Position numbers and translations under genes: made by a program
Shown: positions 43,033 through 51,678 of the stretch, one piece after another
How positions within the stretch are numbered: position 1 is the stretch's first letter
Layout of the letters: each line of letters begins with the position of its first letter
Origin: Chryseobacterium sp. MA9
GTDB taxonomy: Bacteria > Bacteroidota > Bacteroidia > Flavobacteriales > Weeksellaceae
NCBI RefSeq assembly: GCF_024399315.1
Contig: NZ_CP075170.1
Span: forward strand, 3,596,001 to 3,660,000
Direction: 5' to 3'
DNA: 64,000 nucleotides
Notes under the pieces: generated by a model
The model's database searches: none
What the model saw: the letters and a program-made list of their open reading frames with translations, nothing else
Told to the model about the DNA's origin: nothing

Positions 43033-43893
43033 ATGCAGAATATAGTAGGAATAGATATTGGAGGGTCACACATCACGCTGGCTCAGGTAGATCCGGAAAA
43101 ACGTGAAATCATTTCATCAACCTATGTAAGAGAACATGTAGATGCTTTTGAAAATAAAGAAGTTATTTTCGCTGCATGGGTTTCGGCCATTGATAAAGTG
43201 GCTCATGATCTGGTAAAAGAAGATCTTCTAATCGGTATTGCAATGCCGGGACCTTTCGATTATGAAAACGGGATATCCCTTATGCAGCAGGGAAAATTTA
43301 TTGATATCTATCAGGTAAATATTAAAGAAGAGCTGGCAAAAAGACTATCTGTTTCTCAGGAGCAGATTCATTTTGTAAATGATGCGGCTGCCTTTATGGA
43401 AGGAGAAGTATTCGGAGGTTGTGCTCAGGGATTTGAAAGTGCTTTTGGAGTGACTCTCGGTACAGGATTGGGAACTACTTTTTTCAATGGAGAATTTGCT
43501 ACTGATGAAGACTTGTGGGATTCTCCTTTTAGAGATTCTATCAGTGAAGATTATCTGGCCACACGATGGTTTGTGAATCATTATAAAGAATTAACTGGAG
43601 AAGAAATCTCGGGAACCAAAGATTTGTTGGATAAACCCATAGAAATACAGACCAGAATATTTGATGAATATGCAGACTCTTTCTCAGAATTTATCTTGAA
43701 ATATGTAAATCATTACAAACCGGAAGTTTTAGTTATAGGAGGAAATATTGCAAAAGCTTATCCTTATTTCGAGCAAAGATTTATTCAAAATTTAACAAAG
43801 AATAATATTAACTTGCAGGTTAAAATTTCGGCTATATTTGAAGATGCGGCCATTCTTGGAGCTGCCAGCTATGCATTAAAAAAGCTTATATAA
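43033..43893 (+). CDS. ROK family sugar kinase
   Basis: A 286-aa cytoplasmic kinase. The phosphate loop GIDIGGSHITLAQ at 6-18 and the catalytic Asp117 in FVNDAAAFMEGE are clear, as is LGTGLGTTFF. There is no N-terminal DNA-binding domain, so it is an enzyme, not a ROK repressor. The CxCGxxGCxE zinc motif of many ROK glucokinases is missing. In context it phosphorylates mannose released by GH92/GH125, or GlcNAc released by GH130. Mannose followed by the isomerase two genes downstream is the more economical reading. The gap to GH92 is 21 nt. Confidence 0.9.
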   Translation: MQNIVGIDIGGSHITLAQVDPEKREIISSTYVREHVDAFENKEVIFAAWVSAIDKVAHDLVKEDLLIGIAMPGPFDYENGISLMQQGKFIDIYQVNIKEELAKRLSVSQEQIHFVNDAAAFMEGEVFGGCAQGFESAFGVTLGTGLGTTFFNGEFATDEDLWDSPFRDSISEDYLATRWFVNHYKELTGEEISGTKDLLDKPIEIQTRIFDEYADSFSEFILKYVNHYKPEVLVIGGNIAKAYPYFEQRFIQNLTKNNINLQVKISAIFEDAAILGAASYALKKLI

Positions 43894-43914
43894 ATTAACA
43901 AACGAAACGATACA

Positions 43915-46197
43915 ATGAAGTTTATATTTTCTACTTGCTTACTGCTATTACAGGCTTGGGCATTGGGTCAGAACATATCTCCCGTAGATTATGTGAATCC
44001 TTTGATGGGAACACAGTCCAAGCCTTCTTTATCCAATGGAAATACCTATCCGGCTGTCGGACTTCCATGGGGAATGAATATCTGGACACCGCAGACCGGT
44101 AAAATGGGTGACGGATGGGCATATACCTACGATGCAGATAAAATAAAAGGATTCAAACAAACACACCAACCATCTCCCTGGATGAACGATTATGGTGCAT
44201 TTGCCGTTATGCCGGGAGTAGGTAAAGTGAAATTTAAAGAAGATGACAGAGCGAGTTGGTTCAGCCATAAAGCTGAGGTTTCCACGCCTTATTTTTATAG
44301 TGTTTATCTGGCTGATATTAACGTTACTACAGAATTTACTCCTACAGAAAGAGCCTCTTATTTTAAATTTGACTTTCCGAAAACAGACAGTGCTTACGTA
44401 GTTGTTGATGCCTTGAACAAAGGTTCTTACATCAAGATTTTACCGAAAGAAAGAAAAATCCTGGGTTATACAACAAAATATTCTACCGGGAAATATGATA
44501 ATTTTAAAAACTACTTTGTTATTCAGTTTGACAAGGATTTTGAACTGACAAAAACCTGGAAAGATGATAAACTGGTTAATGATCAATTAGAAATTACCAG
44601 CGATCATACAGGTGCTGTAGTAGGTTTTAAACTTAAAAACAAAGAAACGGTTTATGCAAAAGTAGCTTCTTCATTCATCAGCTTTGAACAGGCAGAACTG
44701 AACCTTAAAAGAGAAATCGGAACCAGAAACTTTGAACAGGTAAAAACCGATGCTAAAAATATCTGGAACAAAACATTAGGAAAATTAGAAGTGAAAGGGG
44801 GAACTGATCAGCAGATGAGAACCTTTTATTCCTCTTTATACAGAACTTTATTCTTCCCACAGAAGTTATATGAGATAGATGCTCAGAATAAAATAAAGCA
44901 CTGGAGCCCTTATAACGGCAAAATTGTTGACGGAAGAATGTTTGCAGGAACCGGCTTCTGGGATACCTTCCGTGCTTTGTACCCTTTCCTGAATCTTGTA
45001 TATCCAAGTATCAATGTAGAAATGCAGGAAGGATTGGCCAATGCTTACAAAGAAGGAGGCTTCTTACCAGAGTGGAGCAGTCCGGGATATTCTGATATTA
45101 TGATTGGAAACAATTCCGCATCCGTAGTAGCAGACGCTTACATCAAAGGACTTCGTGGATATGATACGGAAGCCCTTTGGCAGGCAGTAAAACACGGAGC
45201 AAATAATGAAGGACCAATAGAAGCTGTGGGTCGTGCAGGAGTAGGATATTACAACACTTTGGGCTATGTACCTTACGATGTGAAAATCAATGAAAATGCG
45301 GCAAGAACATTAGAGTATGCCTATGACGACTTTTCTATTTATCAGTTAGGAAAAGCACTGGGAAAACCGGCTTCTGAAATTGATATCTATAAGAAAAGAG
45401 CTTATAATTATAAAAACGTATTTGATAAGGAAACAGGTTTAATGCGTGGTAAAAACAAAGACGGTAACTTCCAGAAACCTTTCAATCCTTTCAAATGGGG
45501 AGATGCATTTACAGAAGGAAACAGCTGGCATTACACATGGTCTGTTTTCCAGGATATTGACGGTCTGGCAGAACTGATGGGTGGGAAAAAGAAATTTGAG
45601 GCGAAATTAGATGAGGTATTCTCATTACCTCCGGTTTTTGATGACAGTTATTATGGAGGTGTGATCCACGAGATCAGAGAAATGCAGATCATGAATATGG
45701 GTCAGTATGCCCATGGAAACCAGCCTATTCAGCATATGATCTATCTGTACAACTATGCCGGAGCACCTTACAAAACCCAATATTGGGCAAGGCAGGTGAT
45801 GAATAAATTGTATCATGCAACTCCGGATGGATATTGCGGAGACGAAGATAACGGACAGACTTCTGCGTGGTATATTTTCTCAGCCCTTGGATTTTATCCA
45901 GTAACACCGGCAACGGATCAGTATGTGTTGGGTGCACCATTATTTAAAGAAGCTACCATTCATCTTGAAAATGGTAAGAAAATTGAAATAAAAGCTCCGG
46001 AAAATAATTCCGAAAATCTATATGTAAAATCATTGAATGTAAACAAGCAGCCTTACTCTAAAAACTGGCTTAGTCATAAAGAGCTTATAAAAGGAACTGT
46101 TTTAGACTTTAAAATGGATAACAAGCCTAATAAAGAAAGAGGTTCAGAGGAAAAAGATTTTCCCTATTCAATGTCAAAAGAAGAATCAAATAAATAA
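43915..46197 (+). CDS. GH92 alpha-mannosidase (second, canonical acid present)
   Basis: A 760-aa exported enzyme with a signal peptide ending near ALGQ (residue 19). It begins with the family motif VDYVNPLMGTQSKPSLSNGN and keeps the general acid Glu534 in TEGNSWHYTW and the acidic base region GDEDNGQTSAW (642-652, Asp643/Asp645). The segment usually reading GNEPSHH in alpha-1,2-specific members is HGNQPIQH here, so Gln replaces Glu. This predicts a different linkage preference, perhaps alpha-1,3 (inference). It diverges strongly from the GH92 at 34481, so the two probably handle different bonds. Confidence 0.94.
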   Translation: MKFIFSTCLLLLQAWALGQNISPVDYVNPLMGTQSKPSLSNGNTYPAVGLPWGMNIWTPQTGKMGDGWAYTYDADKIKGFKQTHQPSPWMNDYGAFAVMPGVGKVKFKEDDRASWFSHKAEVSTPYFYSVYLADINVTTEFTPTERASYFKFDFPKTDSAYVVVDALNKGSYIKILPKERKILGYTTKYSTGKYDNFKNYFVIQFDKDFELTKTWKDDKLVNDQLEITSDHTGAVVGFKLKNKETVYAKVASSFISFEQAELNLKREIGTRNFEQVKTDAKNIWNKTLGKLEVKGGTDQQMRTFYSSLYRTLFFPQKLYEIDAQNKIKHWSPYNGKIVDGRMFAGTGFWDTFRALYPFLNLVYPSINVEMQEGLANAYKEGGFLPEWSSPGYSDIMIGNNSASVVADAYIKGLRGYDTEALWQAVKHGANNEGPIEAVGRAGVGYYNTLGYVPYDVKINENAARTLEYAYDDFSIYQLGKALGKPASEIDIYKKRAYNYKNVFDKETGLMRGKNKDGNFQKPFNPFKWGDAFTEGNSWHYTWSVFQDIDGLAELMGGKKKFEAKLDEVFSLPPVFDDSYYGGVIHEIREMQIMNMGQYAHGNQPIQHMIYLYNYAGAPYKTQYWARQVMNKLYHATPDGYCGDEDNGQTSAWYIFSALGFYPVTPATDQYVLGAPLFKEATIHLENGKKIEIKAPENNSENLYVKSLNVNKQPYSKNWLSHKELIKGTVLDFKMDNKPNKERGSEEKDFPYSMSKEESNK

Positions 46198-46221
46198 TTT
46201 TAATTTAAAAATATAAGCTGT

Positions 46222-46719
46222 ATGAATACAGAAAAAAAAGAAATATTCAATAGAGTAGAAAATATGCTGCAGAAACAAGGTTTTACTATCGCAGCAAAAG
46301 ATGATACAAGACCATGGGGAGGCTTCTTTGTGATTGATGAAACACAGGCGCAGGATTTTGCCAATCAGTATTTTGACGGAATTGATGTAGATGGTCTTAG
46401 AATAGGAGGAAAGCTAAGCCCGAAAATTCTTATTGTTGCTCCGGAAGCAAGATTAAGCTGGCAGTATCACCACAGAAGAGCTGAAATCTGGCAGGTAGTA
46501 GAAGGAACGGTAGGAATCAAAAGAAGCAATACTGATGAAGAAGGTGAATTGGATGAATACGGTCCAAAAGATCAGGTGAAACTTCAGCAGGGTGAAAGAC
46601 ACAGATTGATAGGTCTTGCAGGTTGGGGTATTGTAGCTGAAATCTGGCAGCACACTGATGCGTCCAATCCTTCGGACGAAGATGATATCGTAAGAGTACA
46701 GGATGACTTTGGAAGATAA
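46222..46719 (+). CDS. Cupin-type mannose-6-phosphate isomerase-like protein
   Basis: A 165-aa single cupin resembling the isomerase domain of type II phosphomannose isomerase/GMP enzymes. The core is WQYHHRRAEIWQVVEG at 80-95 (metal ligands His83/His84 and Glu88) and QQGERHRLIGL at 122-132 with His127. It lacks the guanylyltransferase half. It would convert mannose-6-phosphate from the ROK kinase to fructose-6-phosphate, closing the pathway. It is last in the locus, 24 nt after GH92, before a strong terminator. Confidence 0.88.
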   Translation: MNTEKKEIFNRVENMLQKQGFTIAAKDDTRPWGGFFVIDETQAQDFANQYFDGIDVDGLRIGGKLSPKILIVAPEARLSWQYHHRRAEIWQVVEGTVGIKRSNTDEEGELDEYGPKDQVKLQQGERHRLIGLAGWGIVAEIWQHTDASNPSDEDDIVRVQDDFGR

Positions 46720-46721
46720 AT

Positions 46722-46757
46722 AAAAAAATCAGCTTCAATTTTGAAGCTGATTTTTTT
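46722..46757 (+). terminator. Terminator at the end of the mannoside locus
   Basis: Perfect 17-nt arms (46722-46738, 46741-46757) with a 2-nt loop and A/T runs, immediately after the isomerase stop codon. Confidence 0.92.
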
Positions 46758-46764
46758 ATTGGTA

Positions 46765-46986
46765 AGGAAGATTGAGGCTGGAAGATGGGAGCTCCTATAG
46801 ATTTTCATAACTTTTGATTTCCTTCGTTATTATTGGTGAATTTTGCCTGCTGATGAGAAAAATCAAACCTTATAGGTTTCTGAAACCTATAAGGTTTTTA
46901 ATTTAAATAGTAAAGTTTATATGCTAGTAATTTTCACAAATATGACTTTATCGGCTAACGGTACTTCCAGCTTCATTCTTCCAGCT
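46765..46986. repeat. Cluster of REP-like palindromes at the locus boundary
   Basis: A perfect palindrome with 16-nt arms (46865-46880 and 46882-46897, one-base spacer; arm AAACCTTATAGGTTTC) lies between GGAAG/GCTGG-rich fragments that are inverted to each other: GAGGCTGGAAGATGGGAG near 46765, and CTTCCAGC repeated twice near 46968-46986. No gene is present in 46758-46993. It may also terminate the convergent TonB receptor gene. Confidence 0.6.
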
Positions 46987-46993
46987 TCCCGCC

Positions 46994-49696
46994 TTAAAAC
47001 GTCACATCCAGTCCTACATAGAAATTAGCCTTCATGATCGGGGCATACACCATTCCGCCATCAAAATAATTTCCGAAAGGATTTTTAAAATCAACAATCG
47101 CATTTTTCTGATAGTAAGAAGTAAGGTTTTCACCGCCTACATAAGCTCTGATCTTTTTATTGAAATTTCTTGAGATCTGAGCATTAAGAACTGCATAAGA
47201 TTCTGAATAGGCTGGTAACTGAAATTCTGCCGGATTAGTTGAAGTATCAGGAAGTCTCTGCTTTCCCACCCAGTTTAAAGTGGTATCAAAACTCCAAAAT
47301 CCTCCATTATCATTCTTATTGGTAGCGTATGCTAAATTCACAAATCCTCTGTGCTTTGCCATGAAAGGAACTTCTCTTCTTCCGCCAATATAATCAGCCT
47401 GTACATCATAATATTTATAAGCTAATCTTACCTCAAGATTTTTTACAGGCATGAAATCCCACTGGGTCTGGAATGAATTTGCAAATGATTTTCCTTCCAG
47501 ATTATAGAATGTCAGCTGCTGAGGAGATTTGTCAAGATCCACCAATACCTGATCCTGGAAATCTGTTCTGAAGAAATCAGCGATAATGCTCGATTTTCTT
47601 CCGAATAATTTGAATTCCTGTTGTAAGCTGGCACCATAGTTCCAGGCAATTTCAGGTCTTAAACTATAAATATTTCCTCCGTTGGGTAAAATATTAATTA
47701 CTCTGTTTGATGCAAAATACTGCTGGCTTTCCGCAAATACATTCGCTGTTCTGAATCCTCTTCCTGCAGAAAGTCTTAAAATAGTCTGAGGTGTGAAATC
47801 ATATTTAAAATTAAGTCTTGGTGTAAACTGTGTTCCTGCCAGATTATGAAAATCTACCCTTGAGCCTGCCACTAAAGTATATTTTAAACCTGTTAAAGTA
47901 TATTCAGCAAAAATCCCCGGTACAATTTCGTTTCTTCTTATATCATCCAGCAAATACGTTTCTTTATAACCGTCATATAAGAAACTTGCTCCAGCTTTAT
48001 ACTTGTGATTGGTATTTCCAATGATACTTTCAAAAATTAAATTGGAATAATACGTATGCTGCTGTCCTGCATAATTTCTCAATCCAAAGAAACTGTCCTG
48101 TTGGTGATACACATACTGATTCATCCAGCCGATACTCTGGTAAGGTTTTCCTTTAAAAACATACCCTGTTTTATTCCAAACCTGGAATCTCGAAATGTCG
48201 ATTCCTACCCCGTAAAAAGGTTGTTTGTCCTGAGAGAGTTTTTTATTAAAACCAATCTGTCCTGCCGTTCTTTCATCTCTGATAAAATTAATTCCAAAGT
48301 GAGATCCAAATCCTGACTTTTCAAGATCATTATAATTCAACAAATACGCTGCATTGATCTGAGTCCCTTTCGGTCTGTCCAGAAAACCATCATCATTCAT
48401 ATCTGTATTCCCGAAAGTTCCGTTTCCATGAAGAAGGAAAGTCTGTGACCATTTATCATTGATAGGGGAAACATTGGTAATATTCACTTCCGCTCTTCCA
48501 TTGAAATCAGAAAAGAGGTTCAGTGATGTTTCAGGAGTCTTTGCATTCTTTAAAAGTTCAGTATTGATCTGTCCTGTGATACTTTCGTAACCATTCGTCA
48601 CAGTACTTCCTCCTTTAGTAAGCTGGATACTTTCAATCCATCTTCCCGGAATAAAATTTAAGCCATATGCAGAAGCAAGTCCTCTGATTTCGGGTAACTG
48701 TTCTTTCGTTAAGCTGGTATATTTCTGATCCAGACCAAGCATTTTCAGTTGTTTCGTCCCAGTAACAGCATTACTAAAAGAAACATCTACCGTGGCATTG
48801 GTTTCGAAACTTTCAGACAGATTACAGCAAGCGGCCTTTAACAACTCTTTTTTATCAATATTAAAAACAAGTCCAGCTTCTTTTTTGCTCAAAGCAGTTG
48901 CAGCTTTAGAACCTGTTACCACTACACCATCAATATTTTTTTCATGCTGAGAATGATCCTCTTTAGCTGATGAAGTCTCGTGGTCTTTGTGATCTCCGGG
49001 TTTTGCTTCTTCTTCGTAATGTACCTTTGGATTGGCTTCACCAAAAGTAAAATCTCTGTCATACAGACAGCATCCCGGAAGGCTATTATATGTTGCATCC
49101 GAAGTCTTGTATTTTTCATTATCATGACCAGCATCAGCAATCGCCTTTAAAATTTTATCTGATGAGGTTTTTGACGGGTCAAAATTTAAAGTAACCGTTT
49201 GTTTTTCTGCATTCCATTCTGCAGTATCAGCACCTGCTCCTTTTGCTGCTTTTTCAATTCTGGCTTTACAAGAAGCACAGTTTCCTCTTACGTAGAACTC
49301 ATTTTCTTTTTTATCAGAAATATTAGCACTTGTATGGTGATCATGATGTGTTTCCGCCTGAGATGGAAGATCTCTTTTGTACAGACAGCATCCCGGAAGA
49401 CTATTGTAAACAGCATCTGTGGCTTTGAATCTCTCATTGTCATGACCTGCTTCAGCCACTTTTTGTAGAATGTCATCGGTAGATACCTTATCTGTTTCTA
49501 AAGTTAAGGTCTGAAGGTCAACAGAATAAACGGCTGTTTTTGCACCTGCTTTTTTGGCGGCACTTTCAATTCTTGTTTTACACATTTCGCAGTTCCCTTT
49601 TACCTTGAACTGGTTTTTTGAAAGTGTTTGAGCAGATATAAATTGTGTAAATAGGAATAATGCACCAAGTATAAACCTGGAAATAGTTAATTTCAT
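46994..49696 (-). CDS. TonB-dependent receptor with two N-terminal HMA domains
   Basis: A 900-aa outer-membrane receptor with unusual N-terminus. Signal peptide 1-22. HMA1 about 27-90 has CEMC at 36-39, HMA2 about 131-195 has CASC at 140-143. Each is followed by the same YNSLPGCCLY segment (double Cys at 103-104 and 209-210) and then a His-rich linker (HHDHH; HKDHETSS...DHSQHEK). A TonB-box-like DGVVVTGSKA is at 256-265, then the plug and a 22-strand-type barrel. The HMA domains belong to the copper/soft-metal chaperone superfamily. Periplasm-facing metal capture coupled to transport or sensing is inferred. The gene is downstream of a Cys-rich protein, a His/Cys-repeat lipoprotein and an RprXY-like system. 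Confidence 0.94.
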   Translation of the reverse strand: MKLTISRFILGALFLFTQFISAQTLSKNQFKVKGNCEMCKTRIESAAKKAGAKTAVYSVDLQTLTLETDKVSTDDILQKVAEAGHDNERFKATDAVYNSLPGCCLYKRDLPSQAETHHDHHTSANISDKKENEFYVRGNCASCKARIEKAAKGAGADTAEWNAEKQTVTLNFDPSKTSSDKILKAIADAGHDNEKYKTSDATYNSLPGCCLYDRDFTFGEANPKVHYEEEAKPGDHKDHETSSAKEDHSQHEKNIDGVVVTGSKAATALSKKEAGLVFNIDKKELLKAACCNLSESFETNATVDVSFSNAVTGTKQLKMLGLDQKYTSLTKEQLPEIRGLASAYGLNFIPGRWIESIQLTKGGSTVTNGYESITGQINTELLKNAKTPETSLNLFSDFNGRAEVNITNVSPINDKWSQTFLLHGNGTFGNTDMNDDGFLDRPKGTQINAAYLLNYNDLEKSGFGSHFGINFIRDERTAGQIGFNKKLSQDKQPFYGVGIDISRFQVWNKTGYVFKGKPYQSIGWMNQYVYHQQDSFFGLRNYAGQQHTYYSNLIFESIIGNTNHKYKAGASFLYDGYKETYLLDDIRRNEIVPGIFAEYTLTGLKYTLVAGSRVDFHNLAGTQFTPRLNFKYDFTPQTILRLSAGRGFRTANVFAESQQYFASNRVINILPNGGNIYSLRPEIAWNYGASLQQEFKLFGRKSSIIADFFRTDFQDQVLVDLDKSPQQLTFYNLEGKSFANSFQTQWDFMPVKNLEVRLAYKYYDVQADYIGGRREVPFMAKHRGFVNLAYATNKNDNGGFWSFDTTLNWVGKQRLPDTSTNPAEFQLPAYSESYAVLNAQISRNFNKKIRAYVGGENLTSYYQKNAIVDFKNPFGNYFDGGMVYAPIMKANFYVGLDVTF

Positions 49697-49764
49697 TTTG
49701 TTTAAAGTTTAAATTAATTAAAAAACAGTCCATTAAGTAGTATAATGAACGCGCGATATTTTAA

Positions 49765-50127
49765 TTAAACTATCTTAGGCGGCTGCCAGATTTCCTTTAA
49801 ACGGTCTGAAAGATAGGGATCTGAATATCGAAACTGAGCATTCTTATTTGCTTTGTAATAAGACAGTTCCAGACGTAGATTTTTTGAAAAAGGGGTTTCA
49901 ATAAAAGTATAGCAGGCAACGCATGACGAGCAGCAGTCATCATTACATGATTTTGTGTTATCATGTTTGCTGTCTTTTTCTGAAGAATGGCTTTTACAAC
50001 AGTCACTCTTTTTTGAAGATTCTGCTTTACAGCATGTTTCCTGCATTGCTTGCGCATAGAAATTGTCCTTGGGAATTAAAAAAACTCCCAGGCAAAATAC
50101 AATTGCAAGTAGGTGAAACAGCTTCAT
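49765..50127 (-). CDS. Small Cys-rich exported protein
   Basis: A 120-aa protein from ATG 50127; the longer frame to 50166 overlaps the upstream gene and the -7 element. Signal peptide about 1-26 (KLFHLLAIVFCLGVFLI, then FYAQA). The mature N-terminal half is packed with paired Cys and Lys/Ser/His (ETCCKAE, SDCCKSHS, DDCCSSCVAC), followed by a Cys-free C-terminal half ending WQPPKIV. This resembles the small Bacteroidota HYC_CC_PP-type proteins, but the match is from memory. Soft-metal binding is likely from the CC pairs. It sits between the lipoprotein and the HMA-TonB receptor. Confidence 0.7.
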   Translation of the reverse strand: MKLFHLLAIVFCLGVFLIPKDNFYAQAMQETCCKAESSKKSDCCKSHSSEKDSKHDNTKSCNDDCCSSCVACYTFIETPFSKNLRLELSYYKANKNAQFRYSDPYLSDRLKEIWQPPKIV

Positions 50128-50132
50128 ATCTG

Positions 50133-50140
50133 CAAAAATA
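50133..50140 (-). promoter_or_regulatory. -7 element of the Cys-rich protein gene
   Basis: Minus-strand TATTTTTG, 5 nt before the ATG at 50127, inside the short gap after the lipoprotein gene. It predicts a nearly leaderless transcript and supports the shorter start. Confidence 0.5.
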
Positions 50141-50146
50141 AGAAAT

Positions 50147-50797
50147 TTATGGCAAAGGATCACCAACTTTTAGAGAACAGCTGTGCCAAGGTTCTCCGTG
50201 TGCCGGGTTTAGTTTTGGTTTTTCTCCCATTGCCAGATTCTGTGCCGCTGGTGCAGGGGCAGGACTTGGAGTTGTCTTTATTACATTCTGCGCTGCCTGT
50301 GGTGCTGGAGCTGGTTTACTGTTTAAAGGCTGTCCTACCGGAATATCACATCGGTGGCCGGGTTGTCCGTGAGGAGGATTCATCCCTGGAGCTGTTTTTG
50401 CCTGTTTTCCGTTGTTGTCAAGGGTAATTTTTCCTGGTGATACCGCATTCGGATCAATCTGGACAATATTATTTCCGTTTGTATTTATATTTTGTGAGGC
50501 AGGAGCTGCTGTTGCAGGTTTACTGTTCAGAGGCTGTCCTACCGGAATGTCACATCGATGGCCGGGTTGTCCGTGTGGTGGATTCATTCCCGGAGCAGTA
50601 GCCAAAGGAGCGGGAGCAGAGCTGGATTGGATGCCTGCCTGATCCATCAGAGCAGTTTTTGAGGTGGTATTCAGTGCTACGTTGGGCTGTCCAGCGTTGG
50701 CTTCTTCTTTTAAATAAGTAGCTCTTTCGTCCTTTTTGCATGATGCAGCTAATAGTGATACGGCGATCAAACCTATAAATGTATTCTTCATATCCAT
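50147..50797 (-). CDS. Lipoprotein with three His/Cys repeats
   Basis: A 216-aa lipoprotein; signal ends in LLAASC (Cys20). The rest is low-complexity Ala/Pro/Gln linker carrying three repeats. The first two are nearly identical (GMNPPHGQPGHRCDIPVG, about 70-87 and 139-156); the third is divergent (KLNPAHGEPWHSCSLKVG, about 194-211). Each has the core HGxPxHxC, suggesting one metal ion per repeat (inference). No named family is assigned. An alternative start two codons later (ATG 50791) gives the same lipobox. It is followed within 19 nt by the Cys-rich protein and preceded by the RprY-like regulator. Confidence 0.85.
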   Translation of the reverse strand: MDMKNTFIGLIAVSLLAASCKKDERATYLKEEANAGQPNVALNTTSKTALMDQAGIQSSSAPAPLATAPGMNPPHGQPGHRCDIPVGQPLNSKPATAAPASQNINTNGNNIVQIDPNAVSPGKITLDNNGKQAKTAPGMNPPHGQPGHRCDIPVGQPLNSKPAPAPQAAQNVIKTTPSPAPAPAAQNLAMGEKPKLNPAHGEPWHSCSLKVGDPLP

Positions 50798-50807
50798 GGG
50801 TATGAAA

Positions 50808-50815
50808 CAAAATTA
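50808..50815 (-). promoter_or_regulatory. -7 element of the His/Cys-repeat lipoprotein gene
   Basis: Minus-strand TAATTTTG, 10 nt before the first ATG. It shows the metal genes can be transcribed independently of the two-component genes upstream. Confidence 0.5.
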
Positions 50816-50869
50816 GCAAAACATTTTCAATTGTTTTGCTAATTTTATACTTATAATTTGATTTTTAGA

Positions 50870-51556
50870 TTAATTTTTTACTAAAAGTCTGAATCCTTCT
50901 CCGTGAACGTTGATAATTTCCAATCCTTCATCGTCTTTTAATAACTTACGAAGTTTTGCGATATATACGTCCATACTTCTTGCGGTAAAGTAATTTTCTT
51001 TTTTCCAGATCTTTCTTAAAGCAAGATCTCTAGGCATGAAATCATTTCTGTGAATACAAAGAAGCTTCAATAATTCATTTTCTTTAGGAGAAAGTTTATA
51101 TTCTTTATCACCTACTTTCAGCTGTCTCAGCATAGAGTCGAAGAAAATATTACTGATTTTAAACTGCTCCTGTTCCTCATTTTCCAATGTAGAGCTTCTC
51201 TGTAAAATAGCCTTGATTTTGTATAAAAGAAGTTCAGTATCAAAAGGTTTTGTAATATAATCATCCGCACCCAACTGGTATCCTTTCAAAATATCTTCTC
51301 TCATATTTCTTGCTGTAAGAAATATAATAGGTGTATTTTTATCAATCTTTTTTACATCTTCAGCCAATGAAAACCCGTCTTTTTTAGGCATCATTACGTC
51401 AAATATGCAGATGTCGAATTCATTTTCTGTAAATTCTTTAAGTCCCTGCTCCCCGTCAGTAGCAAGAGTTACTTCAAAATTATTGATTGTCAAATAATCT
51501 TTAAGTACTGCCCCGAAACTCTGATCGTCCTCTACTAATAATATTCTGTTGCTCAT
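50870..51556 (-). CDS. RprY-like OmpR family response regulator
   Basis: A 228-aa regulator with receiver domain (acidic pair ED/D at 9-11, phospho-acceptor Asp53 in FDVMMPKKDG, switch Lys in ITKPFD) and a winged-helix domain (SPKENELLKLLC, then YFTARSMDVYIAKLRKLL). The sequence style matches the Bacteroidota RprX/RprY pair. It lies 122 nt after the kinase gene; the gap is AT-rich with short direct repeats (taataattaa) and no clear terminator. The downstream metal-binding genes are plausible targets (inference). Confidence 0.93.
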   Translation of the reverse strand: MSNRILLVEDDQSFGAVLKDYLTINNFEVTLATDGEQGLKEFTENEFDICIFDVMMPKKDGFSLAEDVKKIDKNTPIIFLTARNMREDILKGYQLGADDYITKPFDTELLLYKIKAILQRSSTLENEEQEQFKISNIFFDSMLRQLKVGDKEYKLSPKENELLKLLCIHRNDFMPRDLALRKIWKKENYFTARSMDVYIAKLRKLLKDDEGLEIINVHGEGFRLLVKN

Positions 51557-51678
51557 AACTTTTAATAATTAATAATTAACAATTAAGAATGAACTTCCTC
51601 ACTCTATCTTCTATATTTTGATATTTGGTTTAATTTTTTATCAAGATGATTTATCATTCATCAATGATCATTTATATT

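Noticed and set aside
43033..43893. ROK transcriptional repressor
   Set aside because: No N-terminal winged-helix domain; the length and motifs fit a kinase.
48922..49476. Short minus-strand frames and repeated DNA in the HMA region
   Set aside because: Out-of-frame shadows; the repetition comes from the duplicated HMA-GCCLY module.
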